DNA of 9,426 bases from Alkalinema sp. CAN_BIN05 (GCA_026786325.1 JAJAYH010000309.1:1-9426), one strand, 5' to 3'. Numbered from the stretch's first letter, positions 1 to 6,856 are shown. The notes: generated by a model from the letters alone, not told the origin. Program-made: numbers and translations.

Positions 1-1
1 T

Positions 2-436
2 CGGCCCCAAAGTCAATTTGTGGCCGAGTTCATTGGTGATACCAATATTATTTTGGGCAAAATTGAAGGCTCCCATCCGTCAATGTTGTGGGTGAAGTGT
101 GATGAGGGGGAGTTATTTCAAGTCCAGCCCATTTCCACTGGAAGTAAGCTCTTGACATCGGGCAGAGTGGCAATTAATTTGCGGCCTGAAAAGGTGGAAC
201 TATTACGATCGGACACGCGTGCTAATGGAAAAAATTTGGATGGAAAGAATTGTTTTGAAGGTTCGTTGGTGAGCACATTGTATCTAGGGACTCATGTGAA
301 TTGTGTCATTCGATTACGATCGGGACGGACATTGTTAGTCCGGCAACCGTCGCCGGAGGCCGTTTCTAAAATTGCAGGTCCGGTTTACGTCGTGTGGAGT
401 CCGCACGATTGTTTGGCATTGCCAGTTCCAAGCTGA
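2..436 (+). CDS. potA: Polyamine ABC transporter ATP-binding subunit PotA, C-terminal part (5' truncated by window)
   Basis: Only the last 144 codons are present; the frame is open from the first complete codon at position 2, so the GTG at 20 is an internal valine codon and not a start. The visible part is the regulatory C-terminus of a MalK/PotA-type ATPase. It opens with FVAEFIGDTNIILGKI, the usual entry into the TOBE (OB-fold) domain of PotA proteins, and contains INLRPEKVEL, matching the conserved 'RPE(K)' strand of this domain. The Walker A, signature and Walker B motifs lie upstream of the window. In the family, two copies of PotA drive import through PotB and PotC by hydrolysing ATP at the cytoplasmic face of the membrane. 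The next gene, potD, begins 57 bp downstream on the same strand. The call rests on the TOBE motifs plus the complete potD-potB-potC set that follows. A related PotA-like ATPase for another cationic substrate is possible but less likely. Confidence 0.85.
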   Translation, partial: RPQSQFVAEFIGDTNIILGKIEGSHPSMLWVKCDEGELFQVQPISTGSKLLTSGRVAINLRPEKVELLRSDTRANGKNLDGKNCFEGSLVSTLYLGTHVNCVIRLRSGRTLLVRQPSPEAVSKIAGPVYVVWSPHDCLALPVPS

Positions 437-493
437 CAATGTTTGTTGTTTGACTTTTGTTTATTTAGTCTTTTGTTTTGTTGGTTTCTAGCG
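437..493 (+). other. T-rich potA-potD intergenic segment
   Basis: The 57 bases between potA and potD are more than half T with some G and very few A or C. They contain a near-repeat, GACTTTTGTTT followed 17 bases later by GTCTTTTGTTT. No Shine-Dalgarno sequence precedes the potD ATG. In mRNA this would be an unstructured U-rich leader, which could help ribosome loading without a Shine-Dalgarno site; that role is inference. The stretch can be read in frame with potD from a TTG at 443, but the resulting residues would sit in front of an intact twin-arginine signal, so I treat it as non-coding. Confidence 0.4.
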
Positions 494-1621
494 ATGGATT
501 CTGAACTCTTTTCACCCAAACCTCGATCGCGCCGCCAATTGCTTAAGATGGCAACATCTGGTGCGTTTGGATTGGGGTTATCTCAAATTTTGTCGGGGTG
601 TGGCTGGCGGTTGGGGAATGTACGATCGGGTCAGAGCAACACGAGTTCGCCGAATGAGTTGTTTTTGTATACTTGGGCACAATATGTTGATGACGAATTG
701 TTCAAAGACTTTCGTGATGTGACGGGTTTACGGAGCATTCGTGAATTATTTGACTCGAATGAAAAAATGATGGCAGCCTTGCAAGCGGGCAAGGGCCAAA
801 CCTTTAGTGTGCTCTATCCCAGCGAATACTTTATCCCAAAACTTGTAAAAGCAGATTTGTTGGCTGAATTGGATCACGATCGGGTTCAAGGGCTTGATAA
901 TTTGATGCCACAATTTCGCCGATCGATGGCAGATTTAGATAATCATTATGGAGTTCCTTTTGCTTGGGGCACAACGGGATTAATTTATAATCAAGAAAAG
1001 ATTCCGGAAGGCATTGAAAATTGGGACTATCTTTGGAAAAACAAGGAGAAGCTGACTCGAAAAATGACCTTACTTGATGATTCTCGTGAAGTCTTGGGAT
1101 GCGCATTGAAGTCATTGAACTATAGTGTTAATGAAACAAATCCCGATCGAATTAAGAAAGCCTATGAGAAATTGACTATTTTGAAACCTCATATTGCAAG
1201 TTTTACCACCGATGGTTGGCGGACTCAGCTTGCGGCAGGAGATTTGTGGGTGGCGATGGGATATTCGTCAGATGCAATCGGGCTTTTAAAAGAGAACCCA
1301 AAACTACGCTACATAGTGCCAAAACCTGGAGGATCTCGCTGGAGTGATTGGATGGTTATTCCTAAAGCGGCTCCTAATCCAAATGCAGCCTATCAATGGA
1401 TCAATTATCTTTTGAAACCGGATGTAGCGGCAAGTGTAGCTCAACGATTGGCTGTAACAACGCCTAACGCAAATGCAATTCCATTACTGCCTCAAGAATT
1501 ACAGCGCAATACGGTTAGCTATCCGACAGCCGATGTGATGGCGCGATGTGAAAGCATGACGGCATTAACGGATGATGCCGAGAAACTTTATAATAAGTAT
1601 TGGACGCAGCTTACGAGTTGA
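494..1621 (+). CDS. potD: Polyamine-binding lipoprotein PotD with twin-arginine signal
   Basis: This is the extracytoplasmic receptor of the importer: it captures a polyamine and hands it to PotB/PotC. The product has 375 residues from the ATG at 494. This start is preferred because it puts a standard signal at the N-terminus: SRRQLLK at residues 12-18, a hydrophobic stretch to about 33, then lipobox L-S-G-C with Cys36. That predicts Tat export followed by lipidation. The mature part aligns from memory with E. coli PotD. YTWAQY (59-64) corresponds to the aromatic Trp/Tyr pair, PSEYF (109-113) to the Ser/Tyr pair, DDSREV (195-200) to the Asp/Glu that contact amine groups, and RWSD (282-285) to the late Trp-x-Asp pair. 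Retention of these acidic and aromatic residues supports a polyamine ligand, although spermidine cannot be told from putrescine or homospermidine. It lies between potA and potB in the presumed operon. A TTG at 443 would add 17 residues before the signal and is unlikely to be used. Confidence 0.9.
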   Translation: MDSELFSPKPRSRRQLLKMATSGAFGLGLSQILSGCGWRLGNVRSGQSNTSSPNELFLYTWAQYVDDELFKDFRDVTGLRSIRELFDSNEKMMAALQAGKGQTFSVLYPSEYFIPKLVKADLLAELDHDRVQGLDNLMPQFRRSMADLDNHYGVPFAWGTTGLIYNQEKIPEGIENWDYLWKNKEKLTRKMTLLDDSREVLGCALKSLNYSVNETNPDRIKKAYEKLTILKPHIASFTTDGWRTQLAAGDLWVAMGYSSDAIGLLKENPKLRYIVPKPGGSRWSDWMVIPKAAPNPNAAYQWINYLLKPDVAASVAQRLAVTTPNANAIPLLPQELQRNTVSYPTADVMARCESMTALTDDAEKLYNKYWTQLTS

Positions 1622-1671
1622 TAGCGCGCGTTGAGGGGAATTGAACAATTATCATTTATCAATTTAGTATT

Positions 1672-2553
1672 ATGGCTTCTTCTCCTGTATCTAATTCATC
1701 CCAATCTTGGTTTCAGCGACTAGAACCGTTTTTGATGTTAGTTCCAGCGGGACTATGGTTATTTTTGCTATTGATATTACCAACCTTACTAATCTTTCAA
1801 TTGAGCTTAGTGCCGGGAATTAGACCTGGAGATTTAGTCAATCCATCCAGTTTAGAAAACTACTTTAAAATTTTTGAGCCATCAGTGTTGTGGGTGATTC
1901 TAAGATCCATCGGCCTTTCTTTATTAACAACCCTATTCTGTTTGATTCTTGGATTTCCGGTAGCCTATTGGATTGCATTACTTGCCCCAGAACGTTGGCA
2001 AAACCTATTGTTGCTAGGGTTTGTTTTGCCACTATGGACTTCTTCACTACTGCGGACCTATGCCTGGATTAGTATTTTACGACCGACAGGAGTATTGAAC
2101 ACAATATTAACGACATTGCATTTACCAACATTAGATGTAATGAATCAACTTCCGGCTGTTTTGATTGGAATGACCTATAGTCTTTTGCCCTATATGGTCT
2201 TGATTTTGTATTCATCCCTCGAAAAACTCGATCGTCGCCTCCTCGAAGCCGCTGCTGATTTGGGTGCCCCGCCTAAAGATGTTTTCATGAACGTCACTGT
2301 CCCGCAAGCATTACCTGGAATTGCCGCAGGAGTTCTGTTGGTGTTGATTAATGCGATCGGAGACTTTATCAATCCCGAACTTTTAGGTGGCCCGTCGAGT
2401 ATGACGGCGGCTCGCTTGTTGTATAGGAAATTCCTGGGAGCCTCACCCGACTGGGGTATGGGCAGTGCCCTTAGTGCATTACTGATTATGCTTGTCACCC
2501 TTGCTATTGTCTGCCTAGTCAAATATGGCGACAAAAATGCTCGCAGTATCTAG
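1672..2553 (+). CDS. potB: Polyamine ABC transporter permease PotB
   Basis: A 293-residue inner-membrane permease, normal length for PotB. Hydrophobic segments are visible at about 20-44, 74-102, 110-128, 162-182, 215-235 and 265-284, consistent with six transmembrane helices. The cytoplasmic EAA loop that docks on the ATPase is clear at residues 190-220: LLEAAADLGAPPKDVFMNV followed by the invariant VPQALPGI. An N-terminal segment LEPFLMLVPAGLWLFLLLILP and the motif LPLWTSSLLRTYAW (119-132) are typical of the PotB/PotH branch. The gene starts 50 bp after potD and ends 42 bp before potC, so it is probably cotranscribed with them. No Shine-Dalgarno sequence lies close to the ATG; a GAGGGG about 40 bases upstream is too far away. 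Together with PotC it would form the translocation pore. Assignment as PotB and not PotC rests on gene order and N-terminal motifs. Confidence 0.9.
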   Translation: MASSPVSNSSQSWFQRLEPFLMLVPAGLWLFLLLILPTLLIFQLSLVPGIRPGDLVNPSSLENYFKIFEPSVLWVILRSIGLSLLTTLFCLILGFPVAYWIALLAPERWQNLLLLGFVLPLWTSSLLRTYAWISILRPTGVLNTILTTLHLPTLDVMNQLPAVLIGMTYSLLPYMVLILYSSLEKLDRRLLEAAADLGAPPKDVFMNVTVPQALPGIAAGVLLVLINAIGDFINPELLGGPSSMTAARLLYRKFLGASPDWGMGSALSALLIMLVTLAIVCLVKYGDKNARSI

Positions 2554-2595
2554 GCCATAAAAATCCCTAATCCAAACGCACCAATCTAAAATCTG

Positions 2596-3426
2596 ATGGT
2601 TATTTCAAAAGCCAATTTATCTCCTCGATCGAACATTATTACCAAGCCACTGTGGCAAGCGTGGTGGACACTATTGATGTTTGGATTCATGTATTTGCCG
2701 ATCGCAGTATTGGCCTTTTATAGTTTCAATGAATCCGCTATCAGCGCTCAATGGACTGGATTTTCGTTTAAATGGTATTCCCGATTTTTTAACGATGAAC
2801 GTATTTTGCAATCCCTGTCAGATAGTTTGAAAGTGGCATTGGGTTCAGTCACGATCGCAGCATTTTTGGGGACATTGATGGCAGTGGGATTGGCTCGATA
2901 TCGCTTTTGGGGACGAGATGTTTATCAGAATGCGGTATATTTGCCTCTAATTATTCCAGATATTTCCATTGCTGTGGCGACATTAGTCTTTTTGGCAGCG
3001 ATGACGGTGCCCTTGAGTTTGGGGACTATTATTACAAGCCATGTGGTGTTTTGTTTGGCCTATGTGGCCTTAGCGGTTTCGACCCGAATTAATAGCCTAG
3101 ATTCACACCTCGAAGAAGCGGCTCAAGATTTGGGTGCAACGCCGTTTGAATCCTTTCGCTTAGTATTATTGCCGCAATTGTATCCAGCAATTATTTCGGG
3201 CTGTTTGTTGGCGTTTGTATGCAGTATGGATGACTTTTTGATTGCGAGTTTTACGGCAGGTGGTGGCATCAATACCTTACCCATGGAGATTTATAGCCGA
3301 ATTCGCACCAATCTCACGCCCGATCTCAATGCGCTGAGTGTGGTGTTGATTGTGGCTTCGGGGCTGGTGGTGCTTCTGGCAGAGTTTATTCGTCGTCAGT
3401 CCCAAGCGAAACGATCGCGAGTTTAA
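2596..3426 (+). CDS. potC: Polyamine ABC transporter permease PotC
   Basis: A 276-residue membrane protein, the second permease of the importer. Hydrophobic segments fall at about 24-44, 78-100, 112-137, 142-162, 196-220 and 246-265, consistent with six helices. The EAA loop is at 173-193: EEAAQDLGATPFESFRLVLLP. MYLPIAVLAFYSFNES (32-47) matches the PotC/PotI pattern of a first helix ending in 'YSFN', and SMDDFLIASFTAGGG (210-224) matches the conserved region before the last helices. The C-terminus is short and basic (RRQSQAKRSRV), which would be cytoplasmic. It is the last gene of the Pot cluster; the next gene is convergent and only 44 bp away. I found no convincing intrinsic terminator in that gap. 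Complete and undamaged; high confidence in family, slightly less in exact substrate. Confidence 0.9.
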   Translation: MVISKANLSPRSNIITKPLWQAWWTLLMFGFMYLPIAVLAFYSFNESAISAQWTGFSFKWYSRFFNDERILQSLSDSLKVALGSVTIAAFLGTLMAVGLARYRFWGRDVYQNAVYLPLIIPDISIAVATLVFLAAMTVPLSLGTIITSHVVFCLAYVALAVSTRINSLDSHLEEAAQDLGATPFESFRLVLLPQLYPAIISGCLLAFVCSMDDFLIASFTAGGGINTLPMEIYSRIRTNLTPDLNALSVVLIVASGLVVLLAEFIRRQSQAKRSRV

Positions 3427-3470
3427 TCTGTAGACGATCTCAGATCTATGCTTGAATTATGCCTCTTAGA

Positions 3471-4142
3471 TTATGCCTTTTGTTCTGGTTCATCAAAAAT
3501 AGCAGCGTGGTCAAAGACAAACGATTGCGGATGACGAATAATTTCAAAACCGAGTTTCAAAACTGCTTCAGCCGGAAAAGTGGCAATGGCGATCGCTTTG
3601 AGTTGCTGGGGACGGAGTGAGGGACGCTGAATAAAGTAGGTACGTTTAGCGAAGAAAATGTCAGCATCTCGGGGAACGATTTTTTCATTCAGCCGATGGG
3701 CAACTTGAATCGGTTTGATGTAGCAATAATAAAATTGCTCTGGATGATGTTGTAGATAGTAAAGTCGCTCATGTTCGTGCCAGCTCATGCCAAATAATAA
3801 GGTGATAACCTCAAACCCTAAAATGTAGCAAAGGATAGGGTTACGATCGTCTTGACGAACAAAAAGCTGTAGTGCGGACTTGAGAAAATTGGACGCTTCA
3901 GATCGAGGATCTTGCAAGGCGTGCAGGTAAAACTGACTCACGTAGGCTTGAATTAGATCAGTCGTGAGGGAAGAATTTGGGCGGTGTAGACGCTTGAGCT
4001 GGTGTTCGACGCTGGTTTTGAGGTTACAGGCATTTAGAATACGATTAATCGTTTTATCGGCAGTGTAGCCCCGAAGCAAATGGCTCTGGTGAGGCAATTC
4101 AACGGAGGAGAGATCGTCGATAGTACGGAAAGAGAGCGCCAT
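3471..4142 (-). CDS. Uncharacterised 223-residue protein
   Basis: I do not recognise this protein and assign no function. It is complete, with ATG at 4142 and stop at 3471. The composition is that of a soluble, mainly helical protein rich in His, Tyr and Phe. One hydrophobic stretch, NPILCYILGFEVITLLFGMSW (101-121), could be a buried helix or a single membrane-associated helix. It is followed by an unusual HEHERLYYLQHHPEQFYYCY segment (122-141) dense in histidine and aromatic residues. A second hydrophobic stretch, LKAIAIATFPAEAVLKLGFEI (181-201), lies near the C-terminus. The N-terminus (about 20-100) looks helical and polar. No signal peptide, Walker motif, helix-turn-helix or zinc-hydrolase motif is visible. 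Codon use and CGATCG content, including a full HIP1 site, match the neighbours, so there is no sign of recent transfer. It is divergent from the four-cysteine gene across 55 bp and convergent with potC; neither suggests a role. Coding status is supported by length and strand isolation. Confidence 0.75.
   Translation of the reverse strand: MALSFRTIDDLSSVELPHQSHLLRGYTADKTINRILNACNLKTSVEHQLKRLHRPNSSLTTDLIQAYVSQFYLHALQDPRSEASNFLKSALQLFVRQDDRNPILCYILGFEVITLLFGMSWHEHERLYYLQHHPEQFYYCYIKPIQVAHRLNEKIVPRDADIFFAKRTYFIQRPSLRPQQLKAIAIATFPAEAVLKLGFEIIRHPQSFVFDHAAIFDEPEQKA
3589..3596. repeat. HIP1 octamer GCGATCGC
   Basis: A perfect copy of the highly iterated palindrome 1, found at high frequency in many cyanobacterial genomes. 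It lies inside the 223-residue protein gene and is one of two complete copies in the window. Many partial CGATCG copies occur elsewhere. Confidence 0.9.
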
Positions 4143-4197
4143 GATGAAGTGGGGGGAAGTTGCACAAGAGTAATGTTAATGATCTTTTCAGACTTTT

Positions 4198-4512
4198 ATG
4201 CAGTCTTCAGGATGGTTTGAGGTGCAGTTCGATGAGATTATGATAATGAATCTGTTTAGATCTGTCATTAGTGGAGAAATTGCAATGGTTCAAGCAATGG
4301 TTCAGCGGGATGTAAATTGCGAGGTTGACTGTGTGAATGGCTGCATTTTAGGTGCAGAATGTCCGAATCTGGAGTTTAAAGCTCAGGCATCGAAATTCAT
4401 TGAAGAGACCTCTCTAGAGAAAATGCTAGAAATGGCTGCGGCTGCGATCGATCGTCGTCGTCAAGAGCGTGCATCTGAGCCACCAAAATGGATTATTCCT
4501 GATGACATCTAA
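4198..4512 (+). CDS. Small four-cysteine protein of unknown function
   Basis: A 104-residue protein from the ATG at 4198. I do not recognise a named family. Its central feature is a cluster of four cysteines, C41-x3-C45-x3-C49-x5-C55 (CEVDCVNGCILGAEC), whose spacing could bind zinc or an iron-sulfur centre; metal binding is inference. Residues 60-92 look like a charged amphipathic helix (SLEKMLEMAAAAIDRRRQER). The tail PPKWIIPDDI resembles the ends of small conserved hypothetical proteins of cyanobacteria, from memory only. The start is uncertain. In-frame ATGs also occur at 4240 and 4246, and GATGAG at 4231-4236 is spaced 9 bases from the ATG at 4246, giving an 88-residue product MNLFRSVISG that keeps all four cysteines. 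The sequence before 4198 shows no Shine-Dalgarno site. It is convergent with the histidine kinase gene (27-bp gap) and divergent from the 223-residue gene. Confidence 0.65.
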   Translation: MQSSGWFEVQFDEIMIMNLFRSVISGEIAMVQAMVQRDVNCEVDCVNGCILGAECPNLEFKAQASKFIEETSLEKMLEMAAAAIDRRRQERASEPPKWIIPDDI

Positions 4513-4539
4513 GGCAAATAGAGCAGAACCGGATAAAGC

Positions 4540-5649
4540 TTAAGATAACGCATCTGCTTGAGAGATGGGAATCACAATGGTAAATGTTGTGCCATGACCA
4601 ATAGTTGAATGGCATGACAATTTCCCATTGTGATTTTCTGCAATGATTTGGTAACTAATAGAAAGCCCGAGTCCTGTTCCTTTGCCGACGGGTTTTGTGG
4701 TGAAAAATGGATCAAATAGCCTCGATTGAACGGCTTCAGGAATTCCACCGCCGCTATCTGAAATCGTAATATGAACGTTCTCACCTTGGGGTTTAGTTTC
4801 GATCGTAATTCTGCTAGGCCGATCGGGAATCAAGTCATATTGTTCAACGAGGGCATCAATTGCATTGCCCAAGATATTCATAAATACTTGGTTGAGCTTA
4901 CCGGAATAACATTCAACGGCTGGCAACATTCCGTAGTTTTTAATCACTTCAATTTGCGGACGAGTGGGGTCGCCCTCAAGCTTACTGTGCAAAATCATTA
5001 ACGTACTGTCTAGACCTTCATGCAAGTCAACAGCCCTATATTCCGATTCATCCAGCCGCGAAAAATTACGCAACGATTTGACAATTTCTAGAATCCGCTC
5101 AGCCCCAATCCACATTGATTGAAGTACTTTTGGAATATCTCGTAATAGGAAGTCGAGTTCAATACTTTCAATTTTGTCTTGAATAATCAACAGCGGTGGA
5201 TTGTATTGATCCTTGTATAGATGAACGAGTTCTATAATTTTATTAATATATCGTTCTAGGTACTCAATATTCCCATAAATAAACCCAACCGGATTATTTA
5301 TTTCATGGGCGACTTCAGCCACTAATACCCCTAAAGCCGACATTTTTTCAGATTCGATCAATTTGCTTTGAATAGTCTGAATGTCATGCGAAGCAAGTTC
5401 AAGAGCAACTCCGCGTTGTTCTAAAACAGATTTAGAACCTTCAAGGTCTCGAATTATCTGTTGTAAGAGATAGCCATCACGGGCATATTTATTTTCAACT
5501 TGTACCCGATCGCTGTGCGATCGTTGAAGTTGTTTATGTAAAATTCGGTTCTCTTTTTCCAGATCTTTAATCCGTTGCAGCAAAGATGTATTTGTTATGT
5601 CCATATCTAATATGTCCATATCTAATATGTTCATACCTAATGTATTCAT
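4540..5649 (-). CDS. Soluble sensor histidine kinase with coiled-coil N-terminus, partner of FIST protein
   Basis: A 369-residue cytoplasmic histidine kinase with no membrane segment and no recognisable PAS or GAF domain. Residues 1-20 come from a DNA repeat (MNILD/MDILD units). Residues 22-105 are a charged coiled coil (LLQRIKDLEKENRILHKQLQ onward), the usual way such cyanobacterial kinases dimerise and connect to a sensor. The H-box is AEVAHEINNPVGFIYGN with phospho-acceptor His115. The ATPase domain has an N-box LNQVFMNILGNAIDAL (252-267), G1 ISDSGGGIP (296-304), F-box LFDPFFTTKP (311-320) and G2 GKGTGLGLS (322-330). All catalytic elements are present, so it should be active. It starts two bases after the stop of the FIST gene, implying translational coupling and a shared complex: FIST would sense and this protein would signal. 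No receiver domain is attached or adjacent. Start choice is ambiguous: four in-frame ATGs occur at codons 1, 6, 11 and 16, each 15 bases apart. Confidence 0.93.
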   Translation of the reverse strand: MNTLGMNILDMDILDMDITNTSLLQRIKDLEKENRILHKQLQRSHSDRVQVENKYARDGYLLQQIIRDLEGSKSVLEQRGVALELASHDIQTIQSKLIESEKMSALGVLVAEVAHEINNPVGFIYGNIEYLERYINKIIELVHLYKDQYNPPLLIIQDKIESIELDFLLRDIPKVLQSMWIGAERILEIVKSLRNFSRLDESEYRAVDLHEGLDSTLMILHSKLEGDPTRPQIEVIKNYGMLPAVECYSGKLNQVFMNILGNAIDALVEQYDLIPDRPSRITIETKPQGENVHITISDSGGGIPEAVQSRLFDPFFTTKPVGKGTGLGLSISYQIIAENHNGKLSCHSTIGHGTTFTIVIPISQADALS

Positions 5650-5655
5650 ACCTAA
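5596..5655 (-). repeat. Four tandem 15-bp units spanning the FIST stop / kinase start
   Basis: Read on the minus strand the units are TTAGGTATGAATACA (5655-5641), TTAGGTATGAACATA (5640-5626), TTAGATATGGACATA (5625-5611) and the same again (5610-5596). Every unit holds TAG, two bases, then ATG. The first unit contains the real stop of the FIST gene (5654-5652) and the first ATG of the kinase (5649-5647). Because 15 is a multiple of three, each later unit repeats a stop in the FIST frame and a start in the kinase frame. In the kinase this encodes MNTLG-MNILD-MDILD-MDITN. Units three and four are identical and the first two differ from them at a few bases, suggesting the downstream copies are the most recent duplications. 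Confidence 0.9.
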
Positions 5656-6806
5656 CAGGTTCCAAGCAGAAGGGTAATAAATGTTTCTTGATGCAACCTA
5701 ACTTTTCCACCAATTTCCATGGGACCAATTTCCCCATAGGTATAGAATCCCACAAAAGGCAACTCCTGCCTTGAAAATTTATTAACCCATTGACATTCTT
5801 CCTGCGTTCGTGTGCCAAGGAGTTGACGACGAATAAAGCAAGAGAACAGAAGAGCCACATCGGGGTGCGCGCCAGGATAACGATCGAAGGCGATTTTGAA
5901 GGAATCTTGAGTGGCTGCCAACACATCCTCTCTTGTCGCAAAGGCCACCTGGACTTGGGTATTGATCGGAAGATTCGTGAGGAAATTGATTTCGCCTGTT
6001 TCACGGTTGGAGCCGACGGGCAATCGTAAATAGAATTCGCCTCCCTCTTCAAAAATCGCCAACGGGTATTCAGGCGATGGTTCTAACCCTTGCAAATAGT
6101 AGTCATAGAGATCTGTCGCAGATTGACCATCTATTTTCACCACACTATTTGACGCGACTTCCGTGAGGGTTCCTATTTTACCGACAGGTTTCCAGCCATG
6201 GGCAATCCCACAGGAAAATTGTAGATCGCCGTACAGAAAAAGAAGTGTGACTGCATCGGTTAGTACTTCGCGACCAAAGAACTGATAACTCGTCTTGAAC
6301 CGTTGCTGATCGGCGGTTGCGCCCCCAAAAATGGGAAACCGATCGCCTAATACTTCTTTTAATCCCTCGACGACAGCATTGGAATCGTAACCAATTCCTT
6401 CAGCGATCGTGAGACAAAGTTTTGGCGTTTCGGTGTTTTGACCTTTTCCATGCTTTACCGCTTCGGCAGCACCCGCGATCGGATCATGGGAAAGATTGCG
6501 CCCAACGCCCGCCTGTATTTGAATATCGTCTGAATAAAACAGCGTGAGAACTAGAGAATCTTGACTAAATTGAAGTTTCGATGACATTTCGCCATCAGTA
6601 GTGCCGCCAATTAGGGCAATGTTTGGAAATTTAGCATGAATGCGATCGAGAATCAGTTGATGATCGAAGTCAATGGCTGTAAGTAACAATGCGGCTATGG
6701 GAGCTGGAGTATCACTATCAAACTGCGCTAGACATTGCTCAATAACCTCTGAAATGGCAGATTCGGAATCTGGATCATTGCTATGACCGATCGTAACTTT
6801 CAACAT
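5652..6806 (-). CDS. FIST-domain signal transduction protein
   Basis: A 384-residue soluble protein made of FIST_N (about 25-215) and FIST_C (about 228-365). FIST (F-box and intracellular signal transduction) is a sensory domain proposed to bind small ligands. Supporting motifs are IGGTTDGEMSS (66-76), the FPIFGGATADQQRF strand-turn (157-170), the HGWKPVG turn (203-209), and in FIST_C the hallmark PFVGFYTYGEIGP (350-362), nearly the textbook 'GFyTYGEigp'. There is no signal peptide, membrane helix or catalytic motif. The length is normal for a stand-alone FIST protein. The downstream histidine kinase begins two bases after the TAG stop, so the pair probably forms a split sensor kinase. A promoter-like element lies about 60 bases upstream. 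The start at 6806 gives the usual FIST N-terminal beginning (MLKVTIGHS, with a xxVGxGxS-like pattern); no Shine-Dalgarno sequence is seen. Ligand unknown. Confidence 0.92.
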   Translation of the reverse strand: MLKVTIGHSNDPDSESAISEVIEQCLAQFDSDTPAPIAALLLTAIDFDHQLILDRIHAKFPNIALIGGTTDGEMSSKLQFSQDSLVLTLFYSDDIQIQAGVGRNLSHDPIAGAAEAVKHGKGQNTETPKLCLTIAEGIGYDSNAVVEGLKEVLGDRFPIFGGATADQQRFKTSYQFFGREVLTDAVTLLFLYGDLQFSCGIAHGWKPVGKIGTLTEVASNSVVKIDGQSATDLYDYYLQGLEPSPEYPLAIFEEGGEFYLRLPVGSNRETGEINFLTNLPINTQVQVAFATREDVLAATQDSFKIAFDRYPGAHPDVALLFSCFIRRQLLGTRTQEECQWVNKFSRQELPFVGFYTYGEIGPMEIGGKVRLHQETFITLLLGTC

Positions 6807-6840
6807 ACTATTTTCAGGTTAAGCACAACAAACGCAATAA

Positions 6841-6856
6841 AGACAGGCATATGTCT
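6841..6856. promoter_or_regulatory. Small inverted repeat at predicted FIST transcription start
   Basis: AGACA-GGCATA-TGTCT is a perfect five-base inverted repeat with a six-base centre. It lies just downstream of the predicted -10 box at 6864-6869, at about +1 to +16 of the transcript, a common place for a repressor operator. Arms this short occur by chance, so this is only a candidate. Confidence 0.2.

Noticed and set aside
443..493. A TTG-initiated extension giving PotD 17 more hydrophobic N-terminal residues.
   Set aside because: It would place a second hydrophobic segment before an intact twin-arginine/lipobox signal, and no Shine-Dalgarno site supports TTG.
3427..3446. GATCTCAGATC after potC as a terminator.
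   Set aside because: The palindrome has a one-base centre that cannot form an RNA loop of normal size, and no U-run follows.
3456..3478. ATTATGCCT repeated at a 14-base interval around the stop codon of the 223-residue protein gene.
   Set aside because: Two nine-base copies, not in a shared reading frame and with no hairpin or terminator features; likely chance or a minor slippage event.
4513..4539. A shared bidirectional terminator between the four-cysteine gene and the kinase gene.
   Set aside because: No stable inverted repeat with flanking A and T runs is present in the 27-base gap.
5567..6052. A 161-codon open frame on the minus strand across the FIST/kinase junction, containing repeated IRYEH/IRYGH units.
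   Set aside because: It is a third reading frame over two well-supported genes. The pentapeptide repeat simply follows from the 15-bp DNA repeat, and the sequence has no domain features.
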